Part shown: positions 36,660 through 45,925 of the stretch, piece by piece
Layout: every line of letters starts with the position of its first letter
Position numbering within the stretch: position 1 is the first letter of the stretch
NCBI RefSeq assembly: GCF_000373485.1
Contig: NZ_KB891589.1
Location: 2,412-66,411 of the forward strand
Length of the DNA: 64,000 bases
Direction: 5' to 3'
Origin: Dasania marina DSM 21967
GTDB lineage: Bacteria; Pseudomonadota; Gammaproteobacteria; Pseudomonadales; Dasaniaceae
The notes under the pieces: model-generated
The model's input: the letters and a program-made list of their open reading frames with translations, nothing else
Told to the model about the DNA's origin: nothing
The model's database searches: none
Program-made: the position numbers and the translations under genes

Positions 36660-38969
36660 ATGAATAGAAGCTCGAAAAAAATCGGAATCCAATCTCTTTT
36701 AGTGTCAAATTCATTAACGACTACATCCATTGCGGTCCTGCTTTCTGCGTCTAGCGCTTTGGCTGATAACCGCGGCTCAAGTCTTAATCTGGAGGAGGTT
36801 TTGGTCACCGCCTCTAAGCGCGGCGCAGCGCAACGTGTTCAGGATCTGCCGCAGGCTATCCAAGCTATGGGCGGCAATAAATTGGATATTCTTGGCGCTA
36901 CCCAATTTGATCAGTGGGCTACTCAAATATCAGGGCTCAACTTTGAAGACGATGGCCCTGGCGATAAAGACTATGTGATCCGAGGGGTTAACTCAGATCT
37001 CGGTGGTACCGTTGGGGTCTACATTGACGAAGCGGTTGTCACCGGCAAGTTCACCCAAAATGGCGGTGGCCATCAGCTAGACATCAAACTGCACGATATG
37101 GAGCGAATTGAGGTACTGAAAGGGCCACAGGGAACGCTCTACGGCGCCAACTCTATGTCGGGAACCATACGGCAAATCACCAATAAACCCAGCCTTAATA
37201 AAACAGAAGCCTCCGTGGATGCGGAGCTTAGTAGCACCAAAAAAGCTGGTGATCTTAATACCGTGATCAGTGGTATGGTTAATGTTCCTATAATTGAAGA
37301 TGTTCTCGGGCTGCGCGCGGTTGGTTGGAGACATGATACGTCGGGTTATGTCGACAACATTCGCTTGGGCGATGATGATATCAACACTGAAGACGTTTCG
37401 GGTGGTCGAGTACATCTTGCTTGGCAACCCTCAGAGAGCTTCGATTTGTTATTTTCCTACTCAACCCAAGATCTCGAAAGTGGCGGCCGTAGCCGTTTTA
37501 TACCACAGGGGTCTGCTTACCCTGGATCCACGTCACCTCTAGGCTCCTTGCCGATGCCAGAAATTGCTCCAAGCGGTGATTTTCAGAATGGTGAATATGC
37601 ACGTACGCCCTGGAATGAAGATGTTGGCCTGGTTAGCCTGACAGCTAACTGGAATCTAGATTTTGGTACTTTTACCACAACATACAATCAACTGAAACGC
37701 GATATTGACTACGCTTTCGACTCCACCCCTATTCTTATCGCCTTTGGTGTTCCTGTTCCTGCGGTATCGGAACAGTCTGAAGATCGAGAGATAACCTCAA
37801 TGGAAGTGCGGTTTGCAAGTAATTTTGAGGGCCCAGTTAACTTTGTCGCGGGTTATTTTCGTCAGGAGGAAGATCTTGACTTCGAAATTGGCGTGGTAAC
37901 GGTGGATGGCAATGGTGACGCAACCGGGCCACTAACTGCGTCTGACGCGGATGATTTTTTCCTCAATGGCGGCAACAGTATCTTCGGCCGCACCTTCACA
38001 GAAGACAGTGTTAGCAGCGCCGCGTTTGGTGAAGTGCATGTGGATCTAAATAGTCAGTGGGGGTTGGACATCGGTGGGCGCTGGTTTGATAGTGAAGCCT
38101 CCACAGATTCTCGTGAGATACATCCTTTTGTGGGTTTCCAAGGTCGCGATCGAGTGTTTCAAAAGCGTAGCGTTGATGATTCCAAGTTTACCGGCAAGTT
38201 TAATGTTTCTTGGGCACCAACAGAAAGCGAGCTGTTTTATCTTGCCTGGAGCCAAGGCTTTAGACAGGGCGGTGTGAATTCCACGATTGTACTAGATCCT
38301 TCTGTGGTATTGCCGGACGGCTTTGATTCGGATGAATTAACAAATATTGAGCTAGGGTTTAAAACGACATGGCTAGACGAGAGCTTGATACTCAATGGTG
38401 CAATATACCGTACCGTTTGGGATAACATGCAAGTAGAAGACTCCCTTTCCGGGTTCAGCTTTACCGATAATATTGGTGAAACTAATATTGACGGTTTGGA
38501 ATTTGATTTGACATGGAAAGCGGGTGGCAACTTAGAATTGGGGCTTGGTGGTGCTTTTGTCGATACTGAGTTGCAAGATGATGAGCCAGTCAGTGTAGGC
38601 ATTGGCCGAGGTCTTACGGGAGATGAATTGCCGATGGTGCCAGAATTCACCGGCTATGCCTTTGCTCAGTACACTCAGCAGCTGTCTAACGGCTTAGAGA
38701 CCTTCTATTACGCATCGACTAGCTATCGCGGCAGCACGCAAACGGAGCTTAACCAAGATAATCCTTACTATCATGAGATTGACAGCTATATGACTGCGAA
38801 TCTTAGTGCCACGCTGATGGCAGAAAATTGGAAAGTAACGTTGTTTGTCAACAATGCTACCGATGAAGAGGGTCCTGTGGACGTCAATGAAAATCTCGAC
38901 AATGCCTTGTCTTATGTTCCCGTTACTCCAAGAACGTTTGGCGTGAGAACCAGCTACACTTTCTTCTGA
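36660..38969 (+). CDS. TonB-dependent outer-membrane receptor
   Basis: A 769-residue receptor. An N-terminal signal sequence ends near ASSALAD. The TonB box region is LEEVLVTASKR, and the plug domain contains YVIRGVNSDLGGTVGVYIDE and MERIEVLKGPQGTLYGANSMSGTIRQITNKP. A 22-strand-type barrel ends in an aromatic residue (SYTFF). It imports a ligand across the outer membrane with TonB energy. The following symporter and aminotransferase genes suggest an amine or amino-acid-like substrate, not iron, but this is inferred. A strong terminator follows. Confidence 0.93.
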   Translation: MNRSSKKIGIQSLLVSNSLTTTSIAVLLSASSALADNRGSSLNLEEVLVTASKRGAAQRVQDLPQAIQAMGGNKLDILGATQFDQWATQISGLNFEDDGPGDKDYVIRGVNSDLGGTVGVYIDEAVVTGKFTQNGGGHQLDIKLHDMERIEVLKGPQGTLYGANSMSGTIRQITNKPSLNKTEASVDAELSSTKKAGDLNTVISGMVNVPIIEDVLGLRAVGWRHDTSGYVDNIRLGDDDINTEDVSGGRVHLAWQPSESFDLLFSYSTQDLESGGRSRFIPQGSAYPGSTSPLGSLPMPEIAPSGDFQNGEYARTPWNEDVGLVSLTANWNLDFGTFTTTYNQLKRDIDYAFDSTPILIAFGVPVPAVSEQSEDREITSMEVRFASNFEGPVNFVAGYFRQEEDLDFEIGVVTVDGNGDATGPLTASDADDFFLNGGNSIFGRTFTEDSVSSAAFGEVHVDLNSQWGLDIGGRWFDSEASTDSREIHPFVGFQGRDRVFQKRSVDDSKFTGKFNVSWAPTESELFYLAWSQGFRQGGVNSTIVLDPSVVLPDGFDSDELTNIELGFKTTWLDESLILNGAIYRTVWDNMQVEDSLSGFSFTDNIGETNIDGLEFDLTWKAGGNLELGLGGAFVDTELQDDEPVSVGIGRGLTGDELPMVPEFTGYAFAQYTQQLSNGLETFYYASTSYRGSTQTELNQDNPYYHEIDSYMTANLSATLMAENWKVTLFVNNATDEEGPVDVNENLDNALSYVPVTPRTFGVRTSYTFF

Positions 38970-38985
38970 TCTTATTCAGAACTGT

Positions 38986-39016
38986 AACGCTTGCACACAG
39001 TGCAGGCGTTTTTTTT
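38986..39016 (+). terminator. Intrinsic terminator after the TonB receptor gene
   Basis: The stem AACGCTTGCAC / GTGCAGGCGTT (11 bp with one G-T pair) closes a three-base loop and is followed by six Ts. It separates the receptor transcript from the symporter gene. Confidence 0.88.
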
Positions 39017-39047
39017 CACGCATGGTTTATTTTCGAGTAAAAGTTTA

Positions 39048-40361
39048 ATGGCGAGAAGACAGATATTTTCATCCAACACGGCAACGCTTCTAACTATGGC
39101 TGGAGCGGCCATTGGCTTGGGCAATGTGTGGCGCTTTCCCTATATGATGGGATCCTACGGCGGGAGCGCGTTTCTATTTGTATTCCTAATTTTTATGCTT
39201 ATCTTCGCCGTGCCTGCCATTACCGGTGAGTGGGCACTGGGCCGGGAAACCCGCAGTGGTGCGGTAGGCTCTTTTGCAAAAGCGGTAGGCCCTATCTGGG
39301 GACGGATTATTGGTTATTTACTAATATTTGGTGTTCTTGTTGCCAATTCCTATTACCTCATTGTAATCGCCAATGTGGTGTTCTCTAGTTTCTTTTCTGT
39401 AGTATACGGATTTAGTGATGAGACAATTCCGGCGTATAAAGAGTTACTTTCAGATGGTGCAACGCAGTATTCAATTGCGGCGAGTTTATTATTGCTCGCA
39501 CTATTTGTTGTGTACCGAGGCCTAAACAAAGGCATAGAAAAAGTCAGCAAAATATTTGTGCCATTCTTTTTTGTCATCATGGTCTCCTTGATTTCGGCGG
39601 TATTCTCCATTGATGGCGCTATGGCACACGCGGCTGAATTTTTAAAACCTGATTTTACTCGGCTTACCTTCAAGAGTATTTTTGCGGCTATGGGGCAGGC
39701 GTTTTTCTCTGTGGGTTTGGGGGGTACCTATATTCTCATTTATGGCAGTTATATGAGAAGTGAGGCTTCCCTGGTGAAAGGTGCAATCTTTACCGGTGTT
39801 AGTGACACCAGCGCGGCCCTGTTGGCGGCTCTATTTGTGATCCCGACAATTTTGGTCTTCGGTTTGGATCTAGCGAGCGGGCCTCAGTTGATATTCGTTA
39901 CCTTGCCGCATTTATTTAATCAGATGCCCTTTGGGCAAATCGTTGGCAGTTTCTTTTTGTTGGCATTCAGCCTAGTGGCTTATCTGTCGGCGATTGGTGC
40001 CATCGAGGTGATTGTGGGTGGTGTTAGTGATGACTTTGACAAACATAAACTAACCCGAAATCGGGTCGTCGTACTGTTTGGCTGCATCGAGTTGTTATTA
40101 ATGATACCGACAGCCTTCAAGCCGGAACTCATTGCAACGCTTGATCTTTTTTTCGGGTCTGGGCTACAGGTGCTTGGCAGTTGTATGGCTCTACTGGCAC
40201 TGACTTGGGGTTTGGGGCGTAAAAAGACCCTTATGCAAATTTTTGGCAGGGACGATGGCATAGTGCCCCGCTTTTTCTTTTTCTGGCTTCAGTGGGTTAT
40301 TCCCGCTGCACTGATCTTAGTTCTGATTGGCTATGTTTATGACATGGTCAATGGCGGCTAG
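39048..40361 (+). CDS. Sodium:neurotransmitter symporter (NSS/SNF) family transporter
   Basis: I start at ATG 39048 (437 residues, MARRQIFSS). An in-frame ATG at 38991 lies inside the preceding terminator and is not credible. The N-terminus has the family signature LLTMAGAAIGLGNVWRFPYMM with the unwound TM1 sodium/substrate site, and EWALGRETRSGAVG follows. About 11-12 membrane helices are visible. NSS members import amino acids or biogenic amines with sodium. It lies between a receptor for outer-membrane uptake and a PLP enzyme, so together they look like an import-and-catabolism set. Confidence 0.93.
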   Translation: MARRQIFSSNTATLLTMAGAAIGLGNVWRFPYMMGSYGGSAFLFVFLIFMLIFAVPAITGEWALGRETRSGAVGSFAKAVGPIWGRIIGYLLIFGVLVANSYYLIVIANVVFSSFFSVVYGFSDETIPAYKELLSDGATQYSIAASLLLLALFVVYRGLNKGIEKVSKIFVPFFFVIMVSLISAVFSIDGAMAHAAEFLKPDFTRLTFKSIFAAMGQAFFSVGLGGTYILIYGSYMRSEASLVKGAIFTGVSDTSAALLAALFVIPTILVFGLDLASGPQLIFVTLPHLFNQMPFGQIVGSFFLLAFSLVAYLSAIGAIEVIVGGVSDDFDKHKLTRNRVVVLFGCIELLLMIPTAFKPELIATLDLFFGSGLQVLGSCMALLALTWGLGRKKTLMQIFGRDDGIVPRFFFFWLQWVIPAALILVLIGYVYDMVNGG

Positions 40362-40423
40362 TGGTCAGTCAAATGATTTAGTGATTTGTAATTTATTTTT
40401 GGTTTTATTCTATTAGGTGATTT

Positions 40424-41557
40424 ATGTCTATTCGTGAGCAGTTTCCGATTTTCCAGCACACAAATTATTTGGGCAGTTGTTCCCACGGGGCACTGTCTAT
40501 TCAAGTAAGGCAAGCGTACGAAAGTTATCTGAATGACCGCGACCGCTATGGCGCCCGCTGGGATTTCTGGGTAGAGCAACTTGAAACGGCTCGTAGCACT
40601 TTAGCTGAGCTGATTGGTTGTCAGCCCGATGAGTTGGCCGTTACGCCGTCTGTTAGCAATGCGGTTAGCTCTTTGGCCAGTGGCATAGACTTTACCGGTG
40701 AGCGCAATAAAATTGTTTGTACAGATTTTGATTTCCCAACGACGGGGCAAATTTGGCGAGCGCATGAGGCACGTGGTGCCGAGGTGGTTTACGTAAAAGC
40801 CTCTGAGGACGGTACCACCATACCGTTTGAGAATTTTGAGGCGATGATCGATGAGCGTACAGCGGTGGTATCTATCCCCCACGTCTGCTACCGAAACGGT
40901 GCCAAGCTAGACATTAAGCCCATTGTGGAGCTCGCTCGCAGTCGAGGGGCGCTGGTGGTGCTAGACAGTTACCAAGCATTGGGAACCATCCCGATTGATG
41001 TCGTTGAGCTGGGAGTGGATGTATTGTTGGGTGGTGCCCAAAAATATCTGTTGGGTTCCTCCGGTGTTGGTTTTATGTATGTGCGCAACGAGATAATACA
41101 GAAATTGCAACCCACTACCAGCGGTTGGTTTTGCCAAGAAAACATTAATGCAATGGACATCTACGCCAATCAACCATCTATGACGGCGCGTCGTTTCGAG
41201 GGGGGCACCCCGAATGTACCGAACCTCTATGCGGTTATTGCCGGCGTCAAGTTGATACAGTCCATTGGTGTGGACAACATTGAAAAGCACATTGCAGAAT
41301 TGACGGAAGCATTGAAGGCAGGGGTGAAGCAGCGAGGTTTTAAACTGGCAACACATCCTGATGGCCGCTATCACGGCCCTATGATTGCAATCAAATCTAC
41401 CGATATGTATAAATTGGTTGCCACACTAGCAGAGGAAGGGATTGTTACTTCATGTCGAGATGGAAACCTGCGTGTGTCCATGCACATCTATAACAACCAG
41501 GCAGACATTGAGCAGCTGTTGCAAGCACTAACGAAGCACAAAAATCTATTGGCATAG
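40424..41557 (+). CDS. PLP-dependent class V aminotransferase
   Basis: A 377-residue fold-type I PLP enzyme of the cysteine desulfurase/isopenicillin-epimerase-like group. LVVLDSYQALGTIPID holds the cofactor aspartate, and GGAQKYLLGSSGVGFMY contains the Schiff-base lysine. SHGALS near the N-terminus and FEGGTPNVPNLYA near the end are family-typical. AGGTGA lies upstream of the ATG. The exact reaction (desulfuration, hydrolysis or transamination) cannot be told from sequence. It follows the symporter gene by 60 bp and ends at a strong terminator. Confidence 0.88.
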   Translation: MSIREQFPIFQHTNYLGSCSHGALSIQVRQAYESYLNDRDRYGARWDFWVEQLETARSTLAELIGCQPDELAVTPSVSNAVSSLASGIDFTGERNKIVCTDFDFPTTGQIWRAHEARGAEVVYVKASEDGTTIPFENFEAMIDERTAVVSIPHVCYRNGAKLDIKPIVELARSRGALVVLDSYQALGTIPIDVVELGVDVLLGGAQKYLLGSSGVGFMYVRNEIIQKLQPTTSGWFCQENINAMDIYANQPSMTARRFEGGTPNVPNLYAVIAGVKLIQSIGVDNIEKHIAELTEALKAGVKQRGFKLATHPDGRYHGPMIAIKSTDMYKLVATLAEEGIVTSCRDGNLRVSMHIYNNQADIEQLLQALTKHKNLLA

Positions 41558-41584
41558 CTTTCAAGTAATAGCGCTCAGCCCATA

Positions 41585-41614
41585 GGGCAGTCATTCAATG
41601 ATTGCCCTTTTTTT
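41585..41614 (+). terminator. Intrinsic terminator after the aminotransferase gene
   Basis: GGGCAGTCAT and ATGATTGCCC form a 10-bp stem (one G-T pair) around a TCA loop, followed directly by seven Ts at 41608-41614. Confidence 0.9.
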
Positions 41615-41751
41615 GGGCGTGCTTGCCCGGTATGCTAAGGTTCTACACGTTGGATTTTCAAGAAAATTGCGCGAGGGAGTTTACGCAAGGCTAGTTATAT
41701 GGTAATTGTAGCCGGTCATTTAACCCAAAAAGTGAACTGCTAGCGATTTAT

Positions 41752-42393
41752 ATGAGCACTAAAAACACACAAGCGTTGATTGTTAATACAGGTATTAAAC
41801 TCTTTAATGAACGTGGTGCCCGCCATGTTTCAACAAACCGTATTGCAGAGGCCTGTAATCTCAGCAGGGGTAACCTCCACTATCACTTTAAAAACAAAGA
41901 ATCACTGATCCAATCAATTTTTGACCGTATGGCTAGAGAAATTGAAACAGATTGGGGTGACGACTACCTTCAGCCTACCGCAGAACACATGGCAGAAATG
42001 TTCTATCGGCAATTGATGATGATATGGAATTACCGGTTTTTCTATCGAGAATTAACCCCTTTACTGCAGAATGATCCATGTTTGAAAAAAAGCTTCGGTG
42101 AGTTGAGGAAGCGGCGTATTGTCGAAGTAGAAAAATTTTTTAAATCACTGATCGCCGAGGGATTTCTGGTAGGCCTTGACGAGTCGGACAATTTTTCTGC
42201 GTTGATTACTATTGGCTGGATAATCAGTGACTATTGGCTTAGTTATATCGATGTTGAAGAGAAAAATATCGACAGGAATACGATTAAGGAAGGTTACGAG
42301 CTCATGGTTCAATCACTTAGGCCCTACTTAACAGACGACGCCAGACGCAAGGTCGACGATTCTTTTGAGCTACTCTCCAAACCAGACCAATAA
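41752..42393 (+). CDS. TetR-family transcription regulator
   Basis: A 213-residue protein with the N-terminal TetR helix-turn-helix: IKLFNERGARHVSTNRIAEA followed by CNLSRGNLHYHFKNKESLIQ (residues 12-52). The C-terminal ligand-binding part is variable as usual. It sits between the aminotransferase and CDGSH-cupin genes and may control the surrounding uptake set. I find no operator that I can link to it. Confidence 0.92.
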   Translation: MSTKNTQALIVNTGIKLFNERGARHVSTNRIAEACNLSRGNLHYHFKNKESLIQSIFDRMAREIETDWGDDYLQPTAEHMAEMFYRQLMMIWNYRFFYRELTPLLQNDPCLKKSFGELRKRRIVEVEKFFKSLIAEGFLVGLDESDNFSALITIGWIISDYWLSYIDVEEKNIDRNTIKEGYELMVQSLRPYLTDDARRKVDDSFELLSKPDQ

Positions 42394-42542
42394 CATAGGC
42401 CCTGCCTAAGAATATATAATTTCGGTGAATTTCGAAGCCTCAATGGCACTCACCAGTAGTGTGCTTACCTTTTCTGGGTCGACTTGTTAGTCAGGGGCGA
42501 ATCACACAAACCTTTAGTAACCCGCAACCCTGAATAACTGGG

Positions 42543-43616
42543 CTAGTAATTAATAGAGGGGTTGTCGCCTGGATAAATAACGCCAACCAAATATAAGCCT
42601 TCGGGGTCCGTGGCTTGTAGCGAATGAACCTGTTTACGAGGAAGAAAAATAATGTCGCCCGCAGTAACCTTGGCTTTGCGACCTTCAGTCCACATATAAC
42701 CACTTCCTTTCAGAATCACCAGTGATTCTTCATAAAGGTGCCGGTGGGGTAAGGCCTTAGATTCAGGAATTTCGCCAATAAACTGAGTTGCCATGGTACA
42801 GCCAACTTGCTTGTCGACAAGCACTTCCCAATATCTGTCTGCCATTCGGTTGCGACTGTCACTGTTGGCCTTAATAGTTCTATCAGGATAGTCTTCTGCA
42901 AAATTACTCGGCATAGAATCTAAAATTTTGGGTGCCTCAGCGCTTGGGCAGACGGAGGCAAAGAGTTTAATATTTTCAGTTTCAGTGTTTTTAATACAGA
43001 AAGCTTCATTCGGACGAACATAAATACCCATTTCAGGCGCAATAAAGAAATTCTTGCCGGAAATGTTGATCACGCCCTTACCTTCAGTAACCAAAATAAC
43101 TACATGGCTATCCGAAAAGCTGAGAACGGAAGACTGCCCCTGCGAAGACTCTAGATAAAATTGAGATTGATATTGAGCGCCTTGTTTTTCTGAAATTAAA
43201 GTGCCTACGCTGATATTTTCGTGCTCTTCACGGGCAACACTGGCAACTATTGACACATAGCAACCGCCGTCCAACATTGCTAAGCCATTTTCATCAGCAA
43301 GAACCTCAAGTACATTTTTATTTTCACTACTATTCGGGTAATCTGAACTGTATTCATCATCGATATTATTATGTGCACCGTCGCAAAAGGGAGCATTTTT
43401 GGTTTGCTTGCAACCACAAAATAAAACTTCTTCGCCATCATATTGGCCAACGGTAAGTACAGGCTTGAATGAAGTTCCAACATGAGACTGGTCACAAAAG
43501 GGCTGTGTCTTACTCAAGCCGCAGCTACACCATAAATATCGTTTGCCTTTCTTTAGCTCGGTGTAAAAGGGTTTGTTTTTGGCAATATGTGCTTTTTCCA
43601 TAATTTCAACAGTCAT
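42543..43616 (-). CDS. Double CDGSH iron-sulfur / cupin fusion protein
   Basis: A 357-residue fusion. Two CDGSH-type [2Fe-2S] motifs lie in the first 90 residues: CSCGLSKTQPFCDQSH and CGCKQTKNAPFCDGAH. Two cupin-like modules follow; the second reads HRHLYEESLVILKGSGYMWTEG and then GDIIFLPRKQVHSLQA with metal-binding His/Glu residues. A possible alternative start is ATG five codons downstream. Cupin oxygenases act on thiols, amines or carboxylates, and fused iron-sulfur domains would give redox supply. It is convergent with the TetR gene. I know no characterised protein of this exact build. Confidence 0.85.
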   Translation of the reverse strand: MTVEIMEKAHIAKNKPFYTELKKGKRYLWCSCGLSKTQPFCDQSHVGTSFKPVLTVGQYDGEEVLFCGCKQTKNAPFCDGAHNNIDDEYSSDYPNSSENKNVLEVLADENGLAMLDGGCYVSIVASVAREEHENISVGTLISEKQGAQYQSQFYLESSQGQSSVLSFSDSHVVILVTEGKGVINISGKNFFIAPEMGIYVRPNEAFCIKNTETENIKLFASVCPSAEAPKILDSMPSNFAEDYPDRTIKANSDSRNRMADRYWEVLVDKQVGCTMATQFIGEIPESKALPHRHLYEESLVILKGSGYMWTEGRKAKVTAGDIIFLPRKQVHSLQATDPEGLYLVGVIYPGDNPSINY

Positions 43617-43796
43617 GCTAGCGGCTAACCTCGTTTGGCAAATTTAATTAAGATGCTTCAAGTGTATGAGGTCACTATATGAATTTGAGCGAATTATTTC
43701 TAGGAAAATTATAGGGCTTTAACACTAAGTCCATGGCTTAGAGTTCACGCGAAGCCGTGTTATTTAGCGTTTAGCTATAGTAGCTCAGCCTGCAGA

Positions 43797-43907
43797 CGCA
43801 AATCTGGCATTGATACAGCGCTGTTTGTATTTTGTAATCGTCGCCGCGACAAGCTTAAAGTGTTCTATTGGAATAACAGTGGCTTTTGTCTTTGGTATAA
43901 CGGCTAG
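43797..43907 (+). pseudogene. IS66-family Orf2 (TnpB) remnant
   Basis: The frame reads [19 protein letters not shown] then [15 protein letters not shown] and a stop. This corresponds to the conserved core of IS66 Orf2 ([32 protein letters not shown]). Only about 37 codons survive. Downstream is a purine-rich tract (43907-43935). The rest of the 660 bp between the cupin gene and the att-like copy holds nothing I can identify. Confidence 0.75.
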
Positions 43908-44280
43908 AGAAAGAGAGAGAGAAAAAGAAAGAGAAATTCAAATAGCCAAAGAAAGATCATAGCGAGGTGAAGGATATGTACTATGGGATTGAATGATTAT
44001 TATCGCGGTTCAAATGTGATACTAGAGTCCGGCAGACCCGCGATGCCCCTGCAATTTTGAGCACAAATAGCTTTAAGATTAAGAGGCCGTTGCAATAAAT
44101 ATCTAAGCAACTGGTGCAAGGTGCGCTACTCAAGTAATTGTTGTGAGGTGCTGCGCGAAACTCTACGACTAATGCGTAAAGCCAGTGCGCGGTCAATATG
44201 TGTACAGTAACGTGGCAGGTTACATATTGATCAATAAACAAATGTAGTTGTCATAAGTCGCAATAAGTGACTTTGACCGT

Positions 44281-44380
44281 GTTGAGGCCAGCGCTGCGAT
44301 CCCGCTAGGCACCACCAAGATTACAAAAAAGTCCGCATCAATTGATACGGGCTTTTTTGTTTGTGCTGTTTAATTTTTGA
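44281..44380 (+). repeat. att-like direct repeat, copy 2 (degenerate tmRNA/tRNA 3' end)
   Basis: The same 100 bp as at 34101-34200, collinear without gaps and with eight substitutions. The T-arm (GGTTCG to GCTGCG) and acceptor (GGCTCC to GGCACC) are both damaged, so this copy could not serve as a functional gene end. Its terminator hairpin (44325-44358) is also mutated. It marks the right boundary of the block. Confidence 0.8.
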
Positions 44381-44452
44381 GCTGTAGTTATTACCTAATA
44401 GCGATGCTGTGCTTATACATCTAAAAGGCTAGGCAGCTTTGAGCAGCGTTAA

Positions 44453-44833
44453 CTATTTCATCATGTCTTTTAAATTGGCAAAAGGGTTGTGGGTAGCAGG
44501 GGCGCGCTTGCGTTCGGTGGTGCTACCATAGCGAACTAGGTTTTCGTGTTTACTATGCTCCTCGTCGTGGCAGTAAATACACAGCAACTCCCAGTTACTG
44601 CCATCGGTGGGGTTGTTATCGTGGTTGTGATCGACGTGATGTACCGTCAACTCCGAGAGCCCCGGGCGATCGAACTCGCGGGTACAGCGGCCACAAATCC
44701 AAGGGAATAGCTTTAGTGCTTGCTCGCGGTAGCCCTTGGCCCGCTTTGAGTTGTACTCCAGCTGCTCGGCACGCACCTTCTCATAATTAGATGGGCTGTT
44801 ATTAGCCTTGCCATTATCGGGTGTATTTGCCAT
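44453..44833 (-). CDS. YajD-like HNH nuclease
   Basis: A 126-residue HNH protein: CGRCTREFDRPGLSELTVHHVDHNHDNN, then NWELLCIYCHDEEHSKH, giving two CxxC zinc pairs around the HH catalytic motif. This is the YajD family found widely in proteobacteria, and its cellular role is unclear. It lies just outside the att-like repeat and opposes the MazG operon across about 720 bp filled by tandem repeats. Confidence 0.88.
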   Translation of the reverse strand: MANTPDNGKANNSPSNYEKVRAEQLEYNSKRAKGYREQALKLFPWICGRCTREFDRPGLSELTVHHVDHNHDNNPTDGSNWELLCIYCHDEEHSKHENLVRYGSTTERKRAPATHNPFANLKDMMK

Positions 44834-44950
44834 AACGAAACCTACATTGTTGTTTTGATTACATAGATGGCCGTAACCATTAGTCAGTTATCATAGCATC
44901 AAAGGCAGCGAATCCCAGTAATAGAACCCGCATGCAGCGTTACTAATCCC

Positions 44951-45260
44951 ATCACACAGGGCCCCAACCCGGTGCCCACAACCTTCACTAGAAACCAGCG
45001 ACCACAAACTAGGAGCTCTTCTCTTATCCCGTCACACCGCCCCACGACCCGGCGCCTACAATCTTTCACTAGAAACCAGCGACCCTCCTTATCCCGTCAC
45101 ACCGGGCCCCGACCCGGTGTCCATAATCTTTTACTAGAAACTAGCGCCTACAAACTAAGAGCTCCTCTCTTATCCCGTCACACCGCCCCCCAAGCCAGTG
45201 CCCACAATCTTTTACTAGGAACTAGAGACTACAAACTAGGAACTCTTGTCTTATCCCTTG
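44951..45260. repeat. Tandem array B: four ~80-bp units
   Basis: Units begin near 44951, 45031, 45096 and 45177 (spacing 80, 65 and 81 bp), the second being shortened. They share CCCGTCACACCG..CCC..ACCCGGTG, CACAATCTTTTACTAG and ACTAG-rich ends with array A at 34221. The units are more diverged than in array A. The surrounding 44834-45556 has no gene. Confidence 0.82.
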
Positions 45261-45556
45261 GCCCTGTAGCACATCTATGCTTTACTACCCGCCTGAAAAA
45301 TAAAAATCAGTTTCCTGAATAACTGAGTGCCAACGTAGGAGTAAGCGTGGCCTCAGGGAATGGATTAAAGCAACAGCACAGGATGTGTGATTAGGAAGCT
45401 CGCTTAACAGATAGGAGTTGTTAGTGGTTGCGAGTTTGTCGTTAAAAAATAATTCTCTCTCTTTCTATCATGCTTATAGCGGCCTGCTGCTATGAGTTTT
45501 TTGCTGTGGGTGGGATTTGATGGTTTGGCCGTCAGTAATGAATAATAGGCGTCTAT

Positions 45557-45925
45557 ATGAGTGATTTTGAACAAATAAAAAACAAGTTGCGAGACTTTGC
45601 CAGCGATAGAGACTGGGATCAGTTCCATTCGCCTAAAAACCTAGTTATGGCACTCAGTGTAGAGGTGGCGGAGTTGGTTGAGCCTTTTCAATGGATGTCA
45701 GAGGAGGGCTCTAAAAATCTATCCAATGATACGCTTGATGAAGTGGCTGATGAGATTGCAGATGTTCAGCTTTACCTTATCAGGTTAGCCGATAAGCTAG
45801 GGGTAGATATCCTCAAGGCTGTAGATAATAAAATTGAAAAGAACGACACTAAATACCCTGCAGATAAAGTACGGGGGAGCTCGAAAAAATATACTGAATA
45901 TAAAGACGGCGATATTAATAACTAA
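45557..45925 (+). CDS. MazG-like nucleotide pyrophosphohydrolase
   Basis: A 122-residue all-alpha NTP pyrophosphohydrolase of the dCTPase/RS21-C6 type. RDWDQFHSPKNLVMALSVEVAELVEPFQW carries the ExxE pair of helix 1, and DEVADEIADVQLYLIRLADKLG the ExxD pair of helix 2. It hydrolyses (d)NTPs to monophosphate and pyrophosphate. Its stop overlaps the start of the nuclease-helicase gene by one base (TAATG), so the two are translationally coupled. In defence settings such enzymes can deplete or clean nucleotides. That role is inferred from the pairing. Confidence 0.9.
   Translation: MSDFEQIKNKLRDFASDRDWDQFHSPKNLVMALSVEVAELVEPFQWMSEEGSKNLSNDTLDEVADEIADVQLYLIRLADKLGVDILKAVDNKIEKNDTKYPADKVRGSSKKYTEYKDGDINN

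Noticed and set aside
38991-39047. Upstream ATG start for the symporter gene
   Set aside because: It lies inside the terminator hairpin of the preceding gene, and the encoded 19-residue extension (MHTVQAFFFTHG...) is unlike NSS proteins.
34221-45260. CRISPR array
   Set aside because: Units are about 80 bp, nearly identical along their whole length, with no unique spacers, and no cas genes are in the window.
44972-45322. Open frame of 116 codons over array B
   Set aside because: Entirely made of repeat units plus flank; no ribosome-binding site and no coding signature.
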